NCBI RefSeq assembly: GCF_029227915.1
Contig: NC_079878.1
Span: 31,585,501-31,649,500 of the forward strand
Length of the DNA: 64,000 bases
From: Hydractinia symbiolongicarpus
Lineage: Eukaryota; Cnidaria; Hydrozoa; Anthoathecata; Hydractiniidae
Reading direction: 5' to 3'
A program made the translations under genes and the position numbers. Below are positions 14,101-26,300 of this stretch, one piece after another (position 1 is the first letter of the stretch; the number at the start of each line of letters is the position of its first letter). The notes beneath the pieces were generated by a model. That model searched no databases and was not told the origin of the DNA. It saw only the letters and a program-made list of their open reading frames with translations.

Positions 14101-17100
14101 TAGTGGTAAAAAAATAATTTAAAAAATCGTTCGGGAAATGAGTTTACTCCCTGGGTATTTTCTTTGTATGCTTTTGACTATACGGGCCGAGTCCGGGATT
14201 TACGGGAAATCGCGGGTTTTCGTTTGCCGTCGATTAAACTTCTTTTATTCCGCGTCTCATCAAAAATGAAAACATTTTTGAAAACTACAAGTCTCATGCG
14301 TTTTAGTGGCGAAAAAATAATGTAAAAAATCGTTCGGGAAATGAGTTTACTCCCTGGGTACTTTCTTTGTATACTTCTGGCTATACGGGCAGTGTCCGGG
14401 ATTTACGGGAATTCGCGGGTTTTCGTTTGCCGGCGATTAAACTTCTTTTATTCAGCGTCTCATCAAAAATGAAAACATTTTTGAAAACTACAAGTCTCAT
14501 GCGTTTTAGTGGTGAAACAATAACTTAAAAAATCGTTCGGGAAATGCGTTTACTCCCTGGGTACTTTCTTTGTATACATTCGACTATACGGGCCAAGCCC
14601 GGGATTTACGTGAAATCGCGGGTTTTCGTTTGCCGGAGATTAAACCTCTCTCATTAAGCGTCTCATCAAAAATGAAAACATTTTTGAAAACTACAAGTCT
14701 CATGCGTTTTAGTGGTGAAAAGATAATTTTAAAAAATCGTTCTGGAAATGAGTTTACTCCCTGGGTACTTTCATTGTATACATTCGACTATACGGGCTAA
14801 GCCTGGGATTTACGGGAATTCGCGGGTTTTCGTTTGCCGGCGATTAAACCTCTTTCATCAAGCGTCTCATCAAAAATGAAAACATTTTTAAAAACTACAA
14901 GTCTCATGCGTTTTAGTGGTGAAAAAATAATTTAAAAAATCGTTCGGGAAATGAGTTTACTCCCTGGGTACTTTCTTTGTATACTTCTGGCTATACGGGC
15001 AGTGTCCGGGATTTACGGGAATTCGCGGGTTTTCGTTTGCCGGCGATTAAACTTCTTTTATTCAGCGTCTCATCAAAAATGAAAATATTTTTGAAAACTA
15101 CAAGTCTCATGCGTTTTAGTGGTGAAACAATAACTTAAAAAATCGTTCGGGAAATGCGTTTACTCCCTGGGTACTTTCTTTGTATACATTCGACTATACG
15201 GGCCAAGCCCGGGATTTACGTGAAATCGCGGGTTTTCGTTTGCCGGAGATTAAACCTCTCTCATTAAGCGTCTCATGAAAAATGAAAACATTTTTGAAAA
15301 CTACAAGTCTCATGCGTTTTAGTGGTGAAAAAATAATTTAAAAAATCGTTCGGGAAATGAGTTTACTTCCTGGGTACTTTCTTTGTATACATTCGACTAT
15401 ACGGGCTAAGCCTGGGATTTACGGGAAATCGCGGGTTTTCGTTTGCCGGCGATTAAACCTCTTTCATCAAGCGTCTCATCAAAAATGAAAACATTTTTAA
15501 AAACTACAAGTCTCATGCGTTTTAGTGGTGAAAAAATAATTTAAAAAATCGTTCGGGAAATGAGTTTACTCCCTGGGTACTTTCTTTGTATACTTCTGGC
15601 TATACGGGCAGTGTCCGGGATTTACGGGAAATCGCAGGTTTTCGTTTGCCGGCGATTAAACTTCTTTTATTCCGCGTTTCATCAAAAATGAAAACATTTT
15701 TGAAAACTACAAGTCTCATGCGTTTTAGTGGTGAAAAGATAATTTAAAAAATCGTTCTGGAAATGAGTTTACTAACAGGGTACTTTCCTTGTATATACTC
15801 GACTATACGGGCCAAGCACGGGATTTACGGAAAGTCGCAGGTTTTCGTTTGCCGGAGATTAAACCTCTCTCATTAAGCGTCTCATCAAATATGAAAACAT
15901 TTTTGAAAACTACAAGTCTCATGCGTTTTAGTGGTGAAAAGATAATTTTAAAAAATCGTTCTGGAAATGAGTTTACTCCCTGGGTACTTTCTTTGTATAC
16001 ATTCGACTATATGGGCTAAGCCTGGGATTTACGGGAAATCGCGGGTTTTCGTTTGCCGGCGATTAAACCTCTTTCATCAAGCGTCTCATCAAAAATGAAA
16101 ACATTTTTAAAAACTACAAGTCTCATGCGTTTTAGTGGTGAAAAAATAATTTAAAAAATCGTTCGGGAAATGAGTTTACTCCCTGGGTACTTTCTTTGTA
16201 TACTTCTGGCTATACGGGCAGTGTCCGGGATTTACGGGAATTCGCGGGTTTTCGTTTGCCGGCGATTAAACTTCTTTTATTCAGCGTCTCATCAAAAATG
16301 AAAATATTTTTGAAAACTACAAGTCTCATGCGTTTTAGTGGTGAAACAATAACTTAAAAAATCGTTCGGGAAATGCGTTTACTCCCTGGGTACTTTCTTT
16401 GTATACATTCGACTATACGGGCCAAGCCCGGGATTTACGTGAAATCGCGGGTTTTCGTTTGCCGGAGATTAAACCTCTCTCATTAAGCGTCTCATGAAAA
16501 ATAAAAACATTTTTGAAAACTACAAGTCTCATGCGTTTTAGTGGTGAAAAAATAATTTAAAAAATCGTTCGGAAAATGAGTTTACTCCCTGGGTACTTTC
16601 TTTGTATACATTCGACTATACGGGCTAAGCCTGGGATTTACGGGAAATCGCGGGTTTTCGTTTGCCGGCGATTAAACCTCTTTCATCAAGCGTCTCATCA
16701 AAAATGAAAACATTTTTAAAAACTACAAGTCTCATGCGTTTTAGTGGTGAAAAAATAATTTAAAAAATCGTTCGGCAAATGAGTTTACTCCCTGGGTACT
16801 TTCTTTGTATACTTCTGGCTATACGGGCAGTGTCCGGGATTTACGGGAAATCGCAGGTTTTCGTTTGCCGGCGATTAAACTTCTTTTATTCCGCGTCTCA
16901 TCAAAAATGAAAACATTTTTGAAAACTACAAGTCTCATGCGTTTTAGTGGTGAAAAGATAATTTAAAAAATCGTTCTGGAAATGAGTTTACTAACAGGGT
17001 ACTTTCCTTGTATATACTCGACTATACGGGCCAAGCACGGGATTTACGGAAAATCGCAGGTTTTCGTTTTCCGGCGATTAAACATCTTTTATTCAGCGTC

Positions 17101-17900
17101 TCATCAAAAATGAAAACATTTTTGAAAACTACAAGTCTCATGCGTTTTAGTGGTGAAAAGATAATTTTAAAAAATCGTTCTGGAAATGAGTTTACTCCCT
17201 GGGTACTTTCTTTGTATACATTCGACTATACGGGCCAAGCCCGGGATTTACGTGAAATCGCGGGTTTTCGTTTGCCGGAGATTAAACCTCTCTCATTAAG
17301 CGTCTCATCAAAAATGAAAACATTTTTGAAAACTACAAGTCTCATGCGTTTTAGTGGTGAAAAGATAATTTTAAAAAATCATTCTGGGAATGAGTTTACT
17401 CCCTGGGTACTTTCTTTGTATACATTCGACTATACCGGCTAAGCCTGGGATTTACGGGAAATCGCGGGTTTTCGTTTGCCGGCGATTAAACTTCTTTTAT
17501 TCAGCGTCTCATCAAAAATGAAAACATTTTTGAAAACTACAAGTCTCATGCGTTTTAGTGGTGAAACAATAACTTAAAAAATCGTTCGGGAAATGCATTT
17601 ACTCCCTGGGTACTTTCTTTGTATACATTCGACTATACGGGCCAAGCCCGGGATTTACGTGAAATCGCGGGTTTTCGTTTGCCGGCGATTAAACTTCTTT
17701 TATTCAGCGTCTCATCCAAAATGAAAACATTTTTGAAAACTACAAGTCTCATGCGTTTTAGTGGTAAAAAAATAATTTAAAAAATCGTTCGGGAAATGAG
17801 TTTACTCCCTGGGTATTTTCTTTGTATGCTTTTGACTATACGGGCCGAGTCCGGGATTTACGGGAAATCGCGGGTTTTCGTTTGCCGTCGATTAAACTTC
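8200..17900 (+). repeat. Hexameric higher-order repeat, 1219 bp, in nested duplications
   Basis: Variant monomers recur every 1219 bp (5 x 203 + 204). The CGGGCAGTGTCC marker sits at 11339, 11948, 12558 and 13167, spacing 609/610/609, with two alternating forms (GGAATTCGCGGG and GGAAATCGCAGG). The hexamer is thus two related trimers. Units also pair at 2438 bp (e.g. 8475/10913 and 9694/12132), and a stretch of three hexamers is duplicated at 3657-3658 bp (10913/14570, 12132/15789, 13350/17008). A 1-bp deletion near 13265 (TTTGAAACTA) explains the odd 1218/3658 spacings. Confidence 0.88.
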
Positions 17901-20900
17901 TTTTATTCCGCGTCTCATCAAAAATGAAAACAATTTTGAAAACTACAAGTCTCATGCGTTTTAGTGGTGAAAAGATAATTTAAAAAATCGTTCTGGAAAT
18001 GAGTTTACTCACAGGGTACTTTCTTTGTATATACTTGACTATACGGGCCAAGCACGGGATTTACGGAAAATCGCGGGTTTTCGTTTTCCGGCGATTAAAC
18101 ATCTTTTATTCAGCGTCTCATCAAAAATGAAAACATTTTTGCAAACTACAAGTCTCATGCGTTTTAGTGGTGAAAAGATAATTTTAAAAAATCGTTCTGG
18201 AAATGAGTTTACTCCCTGGGTACTTTCTTTGTATACATTCGACTATACGGGCCAAACCTGGGATTTACGGGAAATCGCGGGTTTTCGTTTGCCGGCGATT
18301 AAACCTCTTTCATTAAGCGTCTCATCAAAAATGAAAACATTCTTAAAAACTACAAGTCTCATGCGTTTTAGTGGTGAAAAAATAACTTAAAAAATCGTTC
18401 AGGAAATGAATTTACTTCCTGAGTACTTTCTTTGCATACTTTGTACTATACGGGCCGAGTCCGGGATTTACGGGAAATCGCGGGTTTTCGTTTGCCAGCG
18501 ATTAAACTTCTTTTATTCAGCGTCTCATCAAAAATAAAAACATTTTTGAAAACTACAAGTCTCATGCGTTTTAGTGATGAAAAAATAATTTAAAAAATCG
18601 TTCGGGAAATGAGTTTACTCCCTGGGTACTTTCTTTGTATACTTTTGACTATACGGGCCGAGTCTGGGATTTACGGGAAATCGCGAGTTTTCGTTTGCCG
18701 GCGATTAAACTTCTTTTATTCAGCGTCTCATCAAAAATGAAAACATTTTTGAAAACTACAAGTCTCATGCGTTTTAGTGGTGAAACAATAACTTAAAAAA
18801 TCGTTCGGGAAATGCGTTTACTCCCTGGGTACTTTCTTTGTATACATTCGACTATACGGGCCAAGCCCGGGATTTACGTGAAATCGCGGGTTTTCGTTTG
18901 CCGGCGATTAAACTTCTTTTATTCAGCGTCTCATCCAAAATGAAAACATTTTTGAAAACTACAAGTCTCATGCGTTTTAGTGGTAAAAAAATAATTTAAA
19001 AAATCGTTCGGGAAATGAGTTTACTCCCTGGGTATTTTCTTTGTATGCTTTTGACTATACGGGCCGAGTCCGGGATTTACGGGAAATCGCGGGTTTTCGT
19101 TTGCCGTCGATTAAACTTCTTTTATTCCGCGTCTCATCAAAAATGAAAACAATTTTGAAAACTACAAGTCTCATGCGTTTTAGTGGTGAAAAGATAATTT
19201 AAAAAATCGTTCTGGAAATGAGTTTACTCACAGGGTACTTTCTTTGTATATACTTGACTATACGGGCCAAGCACGGGATTTACGGAAAATCGCGGGTTTT
19301 CGTTTTCCGGCGATTAAACATCTTTTATTCAGCGTCTCATCAAAAATGAAAACATTTTTGCAAACTACAAGTCTCATGCGTTTTAGTGGTGAAAAGATAA
19401 TTTTAAAAAATCGTTCTGGAAATGAGTTTACTCCCTGGGTACTTTCTTTGTATACATTCGACTATACGGGCCAAGCCTGGGATTTACGGGAAATCGCGGG
19501 TTTTCGTTTGCCGGCGATTAAACCTCTTTCATTAAGCGTCTCATCAAAAATGAAAACATTTTTGAAAACTACAAGTCTCATGCGTTTTAGTGGTGAAACA
19601 ATAACTTAAAAAATCGTTCGGGAAATGCATTTACTCCCTGGGTACTTTCTTTGTATACATTCGACTATACGGGCCAAGCCCGGGATTTACGTGAAATCGC
19701 GGGTTTTCGTTTGCCGGCGATTAAACTTCTTTTATTCAGCGTCTCATCCAAAATGAAAACATTTTTGAAAACTACAAGTCTCATGCGTTTTAGTGGTAAA
19801 AAAATAATTTAAAAAATCGTTCGGGAAATGAGTTTACTCCCTGGGTATTTTCTTTGTATGCTTTTGACTATACGGGCGGAGTCCGGGATTTACGGGAAAT
19901 CGCGGGTTTTCGTTTGCCGTCGATTAAACTTCTTTTATTCCGCGTCTCATCAAAAATGAAAACAATTTTGAAAACTACAAGTCTCATGCGTTTTAGTGGT
20001 GAAAAGATAATTTAAAAAATCGTTCTGGAAATGAGTTTACTCACAGGGTACTTTCTTTGTATATACTTGACTATACGGGCCAAGCACGGGATTTACGGAA
20101 AATCGCGGGTTTTCGTTTTCCGGCGATTAAACATCTTTTATTCAGCGTCTCATCAAAAATGAAAACATTTTTGCAAACTACAAGTCTCATGCGTTTTAGT
20201 GGTGAAAAGATAATTTTAAAAAATCGTTCTGGAAATGAGTTTACTCCCTGGGTACTTTCTTTGTATACATTCGACTATACGGGCCAAGCCTGGGATTTAC
20301 GGGAAATCGCGGGTTTTCGTTTGCCGGCGATTAAACCTCTTTCATTAAGCGTCTCATCAAAAATGAAAACATTTTTAAAAACTACAAGTCTCATGCGTTT
20401 TAGTGGTGAAAAAATAACTTAAAAAATCGTTCAGGAAATGAATTTACTTCCTGAGTACTTTCTTTGCATACTTTGTACTATACGGGCCGAGTCCGGGATT
20501 TACGGGAAATCGCGGGTTTTCGTTTGCCAGCGATTAAACTTCTTTTATTCAGCGTCTCATCAAAAATAAAAACATTTTTGAAAACTACAAGTCTCATGGG
20601 TTTTAGTGATGAAAAAATAATTTAAAAAATCGTTCGGGAAATGAGTTTACTCCCTGGGTACTTTCTTTGTATACTTTTGACTATACGGGCCGAGTCTGGG
20701 ATTTACGGGAAATCGCGAGTTTTCGTTTGCCGGCGATTAAACTTCTTTTATTCAGCGTCTCATCAAAAATGAAAACATTTTTGAAAACTACAAGTCTCAT
20801 GCGTTTTAGTGGTGAAACAATAACTTAAAAAATCGTTCGGGAAATGCGTTTACTCCCTGGGTACTTTCTTTGTATACATTCGACTATACGGGCCAAGCCC

Positions 20901-23380
20901 GGGATTTACGTGAAATCGCGGGTTTTCGTTTCCGGCGATTAAACTTCTTTTATTCAGCGTCTCATCCAAAATGAAAACATTTTTGAAAACTACAAGTCTC
21001 ATGCGTTTTAGTGGTAAAAAAATAATTTAAAAAATCGTTCGGGAAATGAGTTTACTCCCTGGGTATTTTCTTTGTATGCTTTTGACTATACGGGCGGAGT
21101 CCGGGATTTACGGGAAATCGCGGGTTTTCGTTTGCCGTCGATTAAACTTCTTTTATTCCGCGTCTCATCAAAAATGAAAACAATTTTGAAAACTACAAGT
21201 CTCATGCGTTTTAGTGGTGAAAAGATAATTTAAAAAATCGTTCTGGAAATGAGTTTACTCACAGGGTACTTTCTTTGTATATACTTGACTATACGGGCCA
21301 AGCACGGGATTTACGGAAAATCGCGGGTTTTCGTTTTCCGGCGATTAAACATCTTTTATTCAGCGTCTCATCAAAAATGAAAACATTTTTGCAAACTACA
21401 AGTCTCATGCGTTTTAGTGGTGAAAAGATAATTTTAAAAAATCGTTCTGGAAATGAGTTTACTCCCTGGGTACTTTCTTTGTATACATTCGACTATACGG
21501 GCCAAGCCTGGGATTTACGGGAAATCGCGGGTTTTCGTTTGCCGGCGATTAAACCTCTTTCATTAAGCGTCTCATCAAAAATGAAAACATTTTTAAAAAC
21601 TACAAGTCTCATGCGTTTTAGTGGTGAAAAAATAACTTAAAAAATCGTTCAGGAAATGAATTTACTTCCTGAGTACTTTCTTTGCATACTTTGTACTATA
21701 CGGGCCGAGTCCGGGATTTACGGGAAATCGCGGGTTTTCGTTTGCCAGCGATTAAACTTCTTTTATTCAGCGTCTCATCAAAAATAAAAACATTTTTGAA
21801 AACTACAAGTCTCATGGGTTTTAGTGATGAAAAAATAATTTAAAAAATCGTTCGGGAAATGAGTTTACTCCCTGGGTACTTTCTTTGTATACTTTTGACT
21901 ATACGGGCCGAGTCTGGGATTTACGGGAAATCGCGAGTTTTCGTTTGCCGGCGATTAAACTTCTTTTATTCAGCGTCTCATCAAAAATGAAAACATTTTT
22001 GAAAACTACAAGTCTCATGCGTTTTAGTGGTGAAACAATAACTTAAAAAATCGTTCGGGAAATGCGTTTACTCCCTGGGTACTTTCTTTGTATACATTCG
22101 ACTATACGGGCCAAGCCCGGGATTTACGTGAAATCGCGGGTTTTCGTTTGCCGGCGATTAAACTTCTTTTATTCAGCGTCTCATCCAAAATGAAAACATT
22201 TTTGAAAACTACAAGTCTCATGCGTTTTAGTGGTAAAAAAATAATTTAAAAAATCGTTCGGGAAATGAGTTTACTCCCTGGGTATTTTCTTTGTATGCTT
22301 TTGACTATACGGGCCGAGTCCGGGATTTACGGGAAATCGCGGGTTTTCGTTTGCCGTCGATTAAACTTCTTTTATTCCGCGTCTCATCAAAAATGAAAAC
22401 AATTTTGAAAACTACAAGTCTCATGCGTTTTAGTGGTGAAAAGATAATTTAAAAAATCGTTCTGGAAATGAGTTTACTCACAGGGTACTTTCTTTGTATA
22501 TACTTGACTATACGGGCCAAGCACGGGATTTACGGAAAATCGCGGGTTTTCGTTTTCCGGCGATTAAACATCTTTTATTCAGCGTCTCATCAAAAATGAA
22601 AACATTTTTGCAAACTACAAGTCTCATGCGTTTTAGTGGTGAAAAGATAATTTTAAAAAATCGTTCTGGAAATGAGTTTACTCCCTGGGTACTTTCTTTG
22701 TATACATTCGACTATACGGGCCAAGCCTGGGATTTACGGGAAATCGCGGGTTTTCGTTTGCCGGCGATTAAACCTCTTTCATTAAGCGTCTCATCAAAAA
22801 TGAAAACATTTTTAAAAACTACAAGTCTCATGCGTTTTAGTGGTGAAAAAATAACTTAAAAAATCGTTCAGGAAATGAATTTACTTCCTGAGTACTTTCT
22901 TTGCATACTTTGTACTATACGGGTCGAGTCCGGGATTTACGGGAAATCGCGGGTTTTCGTTTGCCAGCGATTAAACTTCTTTTATTCAGCGTCTCATCAA
23001 AAATAAAAACATTTTTGAAAACTACAAGTCTCATGCGTTTTAGTGATGAAAAAATAATTTAAAAAATCGTTCGGGAAATGAGTTTACTCCCTGGGTACTT
23101 TCTTTGTATACTTTTGACTATACGGGCCGAGTCTGGGATTTACGGGAAATCGCGAGTTTTCGTTTGCCGGCGATTAAACTTCTTTTATTCAGCGTCTCAT
23201 CAAAAATGAAAACATTTTTGAAAACTACAAGTCTCATGCGTTTTAGTGGTGAAACAATAACTTAAAAAATCGTTCGGGAAATGCGTTTACTCCCTGGGTA
23301 CTTTCTTTGTATACATTCGACTATACGGGCCAAGCCCGGGATTTACGTGAAATCGCGGGTTTTCGTTTTCCGGAGATTAA
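17900..23380 (+). repeat. Second hexameric higher-order repeat block (1219 bp, one shortened unit)
   Basis: A distinct hexamer family marked by TATACTTGACTATACGGG and by CATTTTTGCAAACTAC. Unit starts are at 18025, 19244, 20057, 21275 and 22494: spacings 1219, 813, 1218 and 1219. The 813-bp step is a unit with two monomers missing; the 1218-bp step comes from a one-base loss near 20930 (CGTTTCCGGCG instead of CGTTTGCCGGCG). Other shared marks are TCTTTGCATACTTTG and TTTTAGTGATG. Confidence 0.87.
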
Positions 23381-26300
23381 ACCTCTCTCATTAAGCGTCT
23401 CATAAAAAATGAAAACATTTTTGAAAACTACAAGTCTCATGCGTTTTAGTGGTGAAAAGATAATTTTAAAAAATCGTTCTGGAAATGAGTTTACTCCCTG
23501 GGTACTTTCTTGGTATACATTCGACTATGCGGGCCAAGCCTGGGATTTACGGGAAATCGCGGGTTTTCGTTTGCCGGCGATTAAACCTCTTTCATCAAGC
23601 ATCTCATCAAAGATGAAAACATTTTTAAAAACTACAAGTCTCATGCGTTTTAGTGTTGAAACAATAACCTAAAAAATCGTTCGGGAAATGCGTTTACTCC
23701 CTGGGTTTTTTTCTTTGTATACTTTCGACTATACGGGCCAAGCCCGGGATTTACGTGAAATCGCGGGTTTTCGTTTGCCGGAGATTAAACCTCTCTCATT
23801 AAGCGTCTCATCAAAAATGAAAACATTTTTGAAAACTACAAGTCTCATGCGTTTTAGTGGCGAGAATATAATTTAAAAATCGTTCGGGAAATGAGTTTAC
23901 TCCCTGGGTACTTTCTTTGTATACATTCGACTATACGGGCCAAGCCCGGGATTTACGTGAAATCGCGGGTTTTCGTTTGCCGGAGATTAAACCTCTCTCA
24001 TTAAGCGTCTCATCAAAAACGAAAACATTTTTGAAAACTACAAGTCTCATGCGTTTTAGTGGCGAAAAAATAATTTAAAAAATCGTTCGGGAAATGAGTT
24101 TACTCCCTGGGTACTTTCTTTGTATACTTTTGACCATACGGGCCGAGTCCGGGATTTACGGGAAATCGCGGGTTTTCGTTTGCCGGCGATTAAACCTCTC
24201 TCATTAAGCGTCTCATCAAAAATGAAAACATTTTTGAAAACTACAAGTCTCATGCGTTTTAGTGGTGAAAAGATAATTTTAAAAAATCGTTCTGGAAATG
24301 AGTTTACTCCCTGGGTACTTTCTTTGTATACATTCGACTATGCGGGCCAAGCCTGGGATTTACGGGAAATCGCGGGTTTTCGTTTGCCGGCGATTAAACC
24401 TCTTTCATCAAGCATCTCATCAAAAATGAAAACATTTTTAAAAACTACAAGTCTCATGCGATTTAGTGGTGAAACAATAACCTAAAAAATCGTTCGGGAA
24501 ATGCGTTTACTCCCTGGGTATTTTCTTTGTATACTTTCGACTATACGGGCCAAGCCCGGGATTTACGTGAAATCGCGGGTTTTCCTTTGCCGGAGATTAA
24601 ACCTCTCTCATTAAGCGTCTCATCAAATATGAAAACATTTTTGAAAACTACAAGTCTCATGCGTTTTAGTGGCGAAAAAATGATTTAAAAAATCGTTCGG
24701 GAAATGAGTTTACTCCCTGGGTACTTTCTTTGTATACTTTTGACTATACGGGCCGAGTCCGGGATTTACGGGAAATCGCGGGTTTTCGTTTGCCGGCGAT
24801 TAAACTTCTTCTATTCCGCGTCTCATCAAAAATGAAAACATTTTTGAAAACTACAAGTCTCATGCCTTTTAGTGGTGAAAAGATAATTTAAAAAATCGTT
24901 CTGGAAATGAGTTTACTCACAGGGTAATTTCTTCGTATATATTCGACTATACGAGCCAAACCCGGGATTTACGTGAAATCGGGGGTTTTCGTTTGCCGGA
25001 GATTAAACCCCTCTCATTAAGCGTCTCATCAAAAATGAAAACATTTTTGAAAACTACAAGTCTCGTGCGTTTTAGTGGTGAAAAGATAATTTAAAAAATC
25101 GTTCGGGAAATGAGTTTACTCCCTGGGTACTTTCTTTGTATACTTTCGACTATACGGGCCAAGCCCGGGATTTACGTGAAATCGCGGGTTTTCCTTTGCC
25201 GGAGATTAAACCTCTCTCATTAAGCGTCTCATCAAATATGAAAACATTTTTGAAAACTACAAGTCTCATGCGTTTTAGTGGCGAAAAAATGATTTAAAAA
25301 ATCGTTCGGGAAATGAGTTTACTCCCTGGGTACTTTCTTTGTATACTTTTGACTATACGGGCCGAGTCCGGGATTTACGGGAAATCGCGGGTTTTCGTTT
25401 GCCGGCGATTAAACTTCTTCTATTCCGCGTCTCATCAAAAATGAAAACATTTTTGAAAACTACAAGTCTCATGCCTTTTAGTGGTGAAAAGATAATTTAA
25501 AAAATCGTTCTGGAAATGAGTTTACTCACAGGGTAATTTCTTCGTATATATTCGACTATACGAGCCAAACCCGGGATTTACGTGAAATCGGGGGTTTTCG
25601 TTTGCCGGAGATTAAACCCCTCTCATTAAGCGTCTCATCAAAAATGAAAACATTTTTGAAAACTACAAGTCTCGTGCGTTTTAGTGGTGAAAAGATAATT
25701 TAAAAAATCGTTCGGGAAATGAGTTTACTCCCTGGGTATTTTCTTTGTATACTTTTGACTATACGGGCCTAGTCCGGGATTTACGGGAAATCGCGGGTTT
25801 TCGTTTGCCGGCGATTAAACTTTTTTTATTCCGCGTCTCATCAAAAATGAAAACATTTTTGAAAACTACAAGTCTCATGCGTTTTAGTGGTGATAAGATA
25901 ATTTTAAAAATCGTTCTGGAAATGAGTTCACTCCCTGGGTACTTTCTTTGTATACATTCGACTATACGGGCCGAGTCCGGGATTTTCGGGAAATCGCGGG
26001 TTTTCGTTTGCCGGCGATTAAACTTCTTTTATTCCGCGTCTCATCAAAAATGAAAACATTTTTGAAAACTACAAGTGTCATGCGTTTTAGTGGCGAAAAA
26101 ATAAATTAAAAAATCGTTCGGGAAATGAGTTTACTCGCAGGGTACTTTCTTTGTATACTTTTGACTATACAGGCCGAGTCCGGGATTTACGCGAAATCGC
26201 GGGTTTCCGTTTGCCGGCGATTAAAATTCTTTTATTCGGCGTCTCATCAAAAATGAAACCATTTTTGAAAACTAAAAGTCTCATGCGTTTTAGTGGTGAA
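23380..26300 (+). repeat. Transitional monomers with a 609-bp trimer duplication
   Basis: Less regular stretch between higher-order blocks. A three-monomer unit is tandemly duplicated: rare variants CTTCGTATATATTCGAC and ACGAGCCAAACCC appear at 24931 and again 609 bp later at 25540, and the CATGCCTTTTAGTG variant likewise. Singular variants include GGGTTTTTTTC near 23704 and a one-A loss near 23876. Confidence 0.8.
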
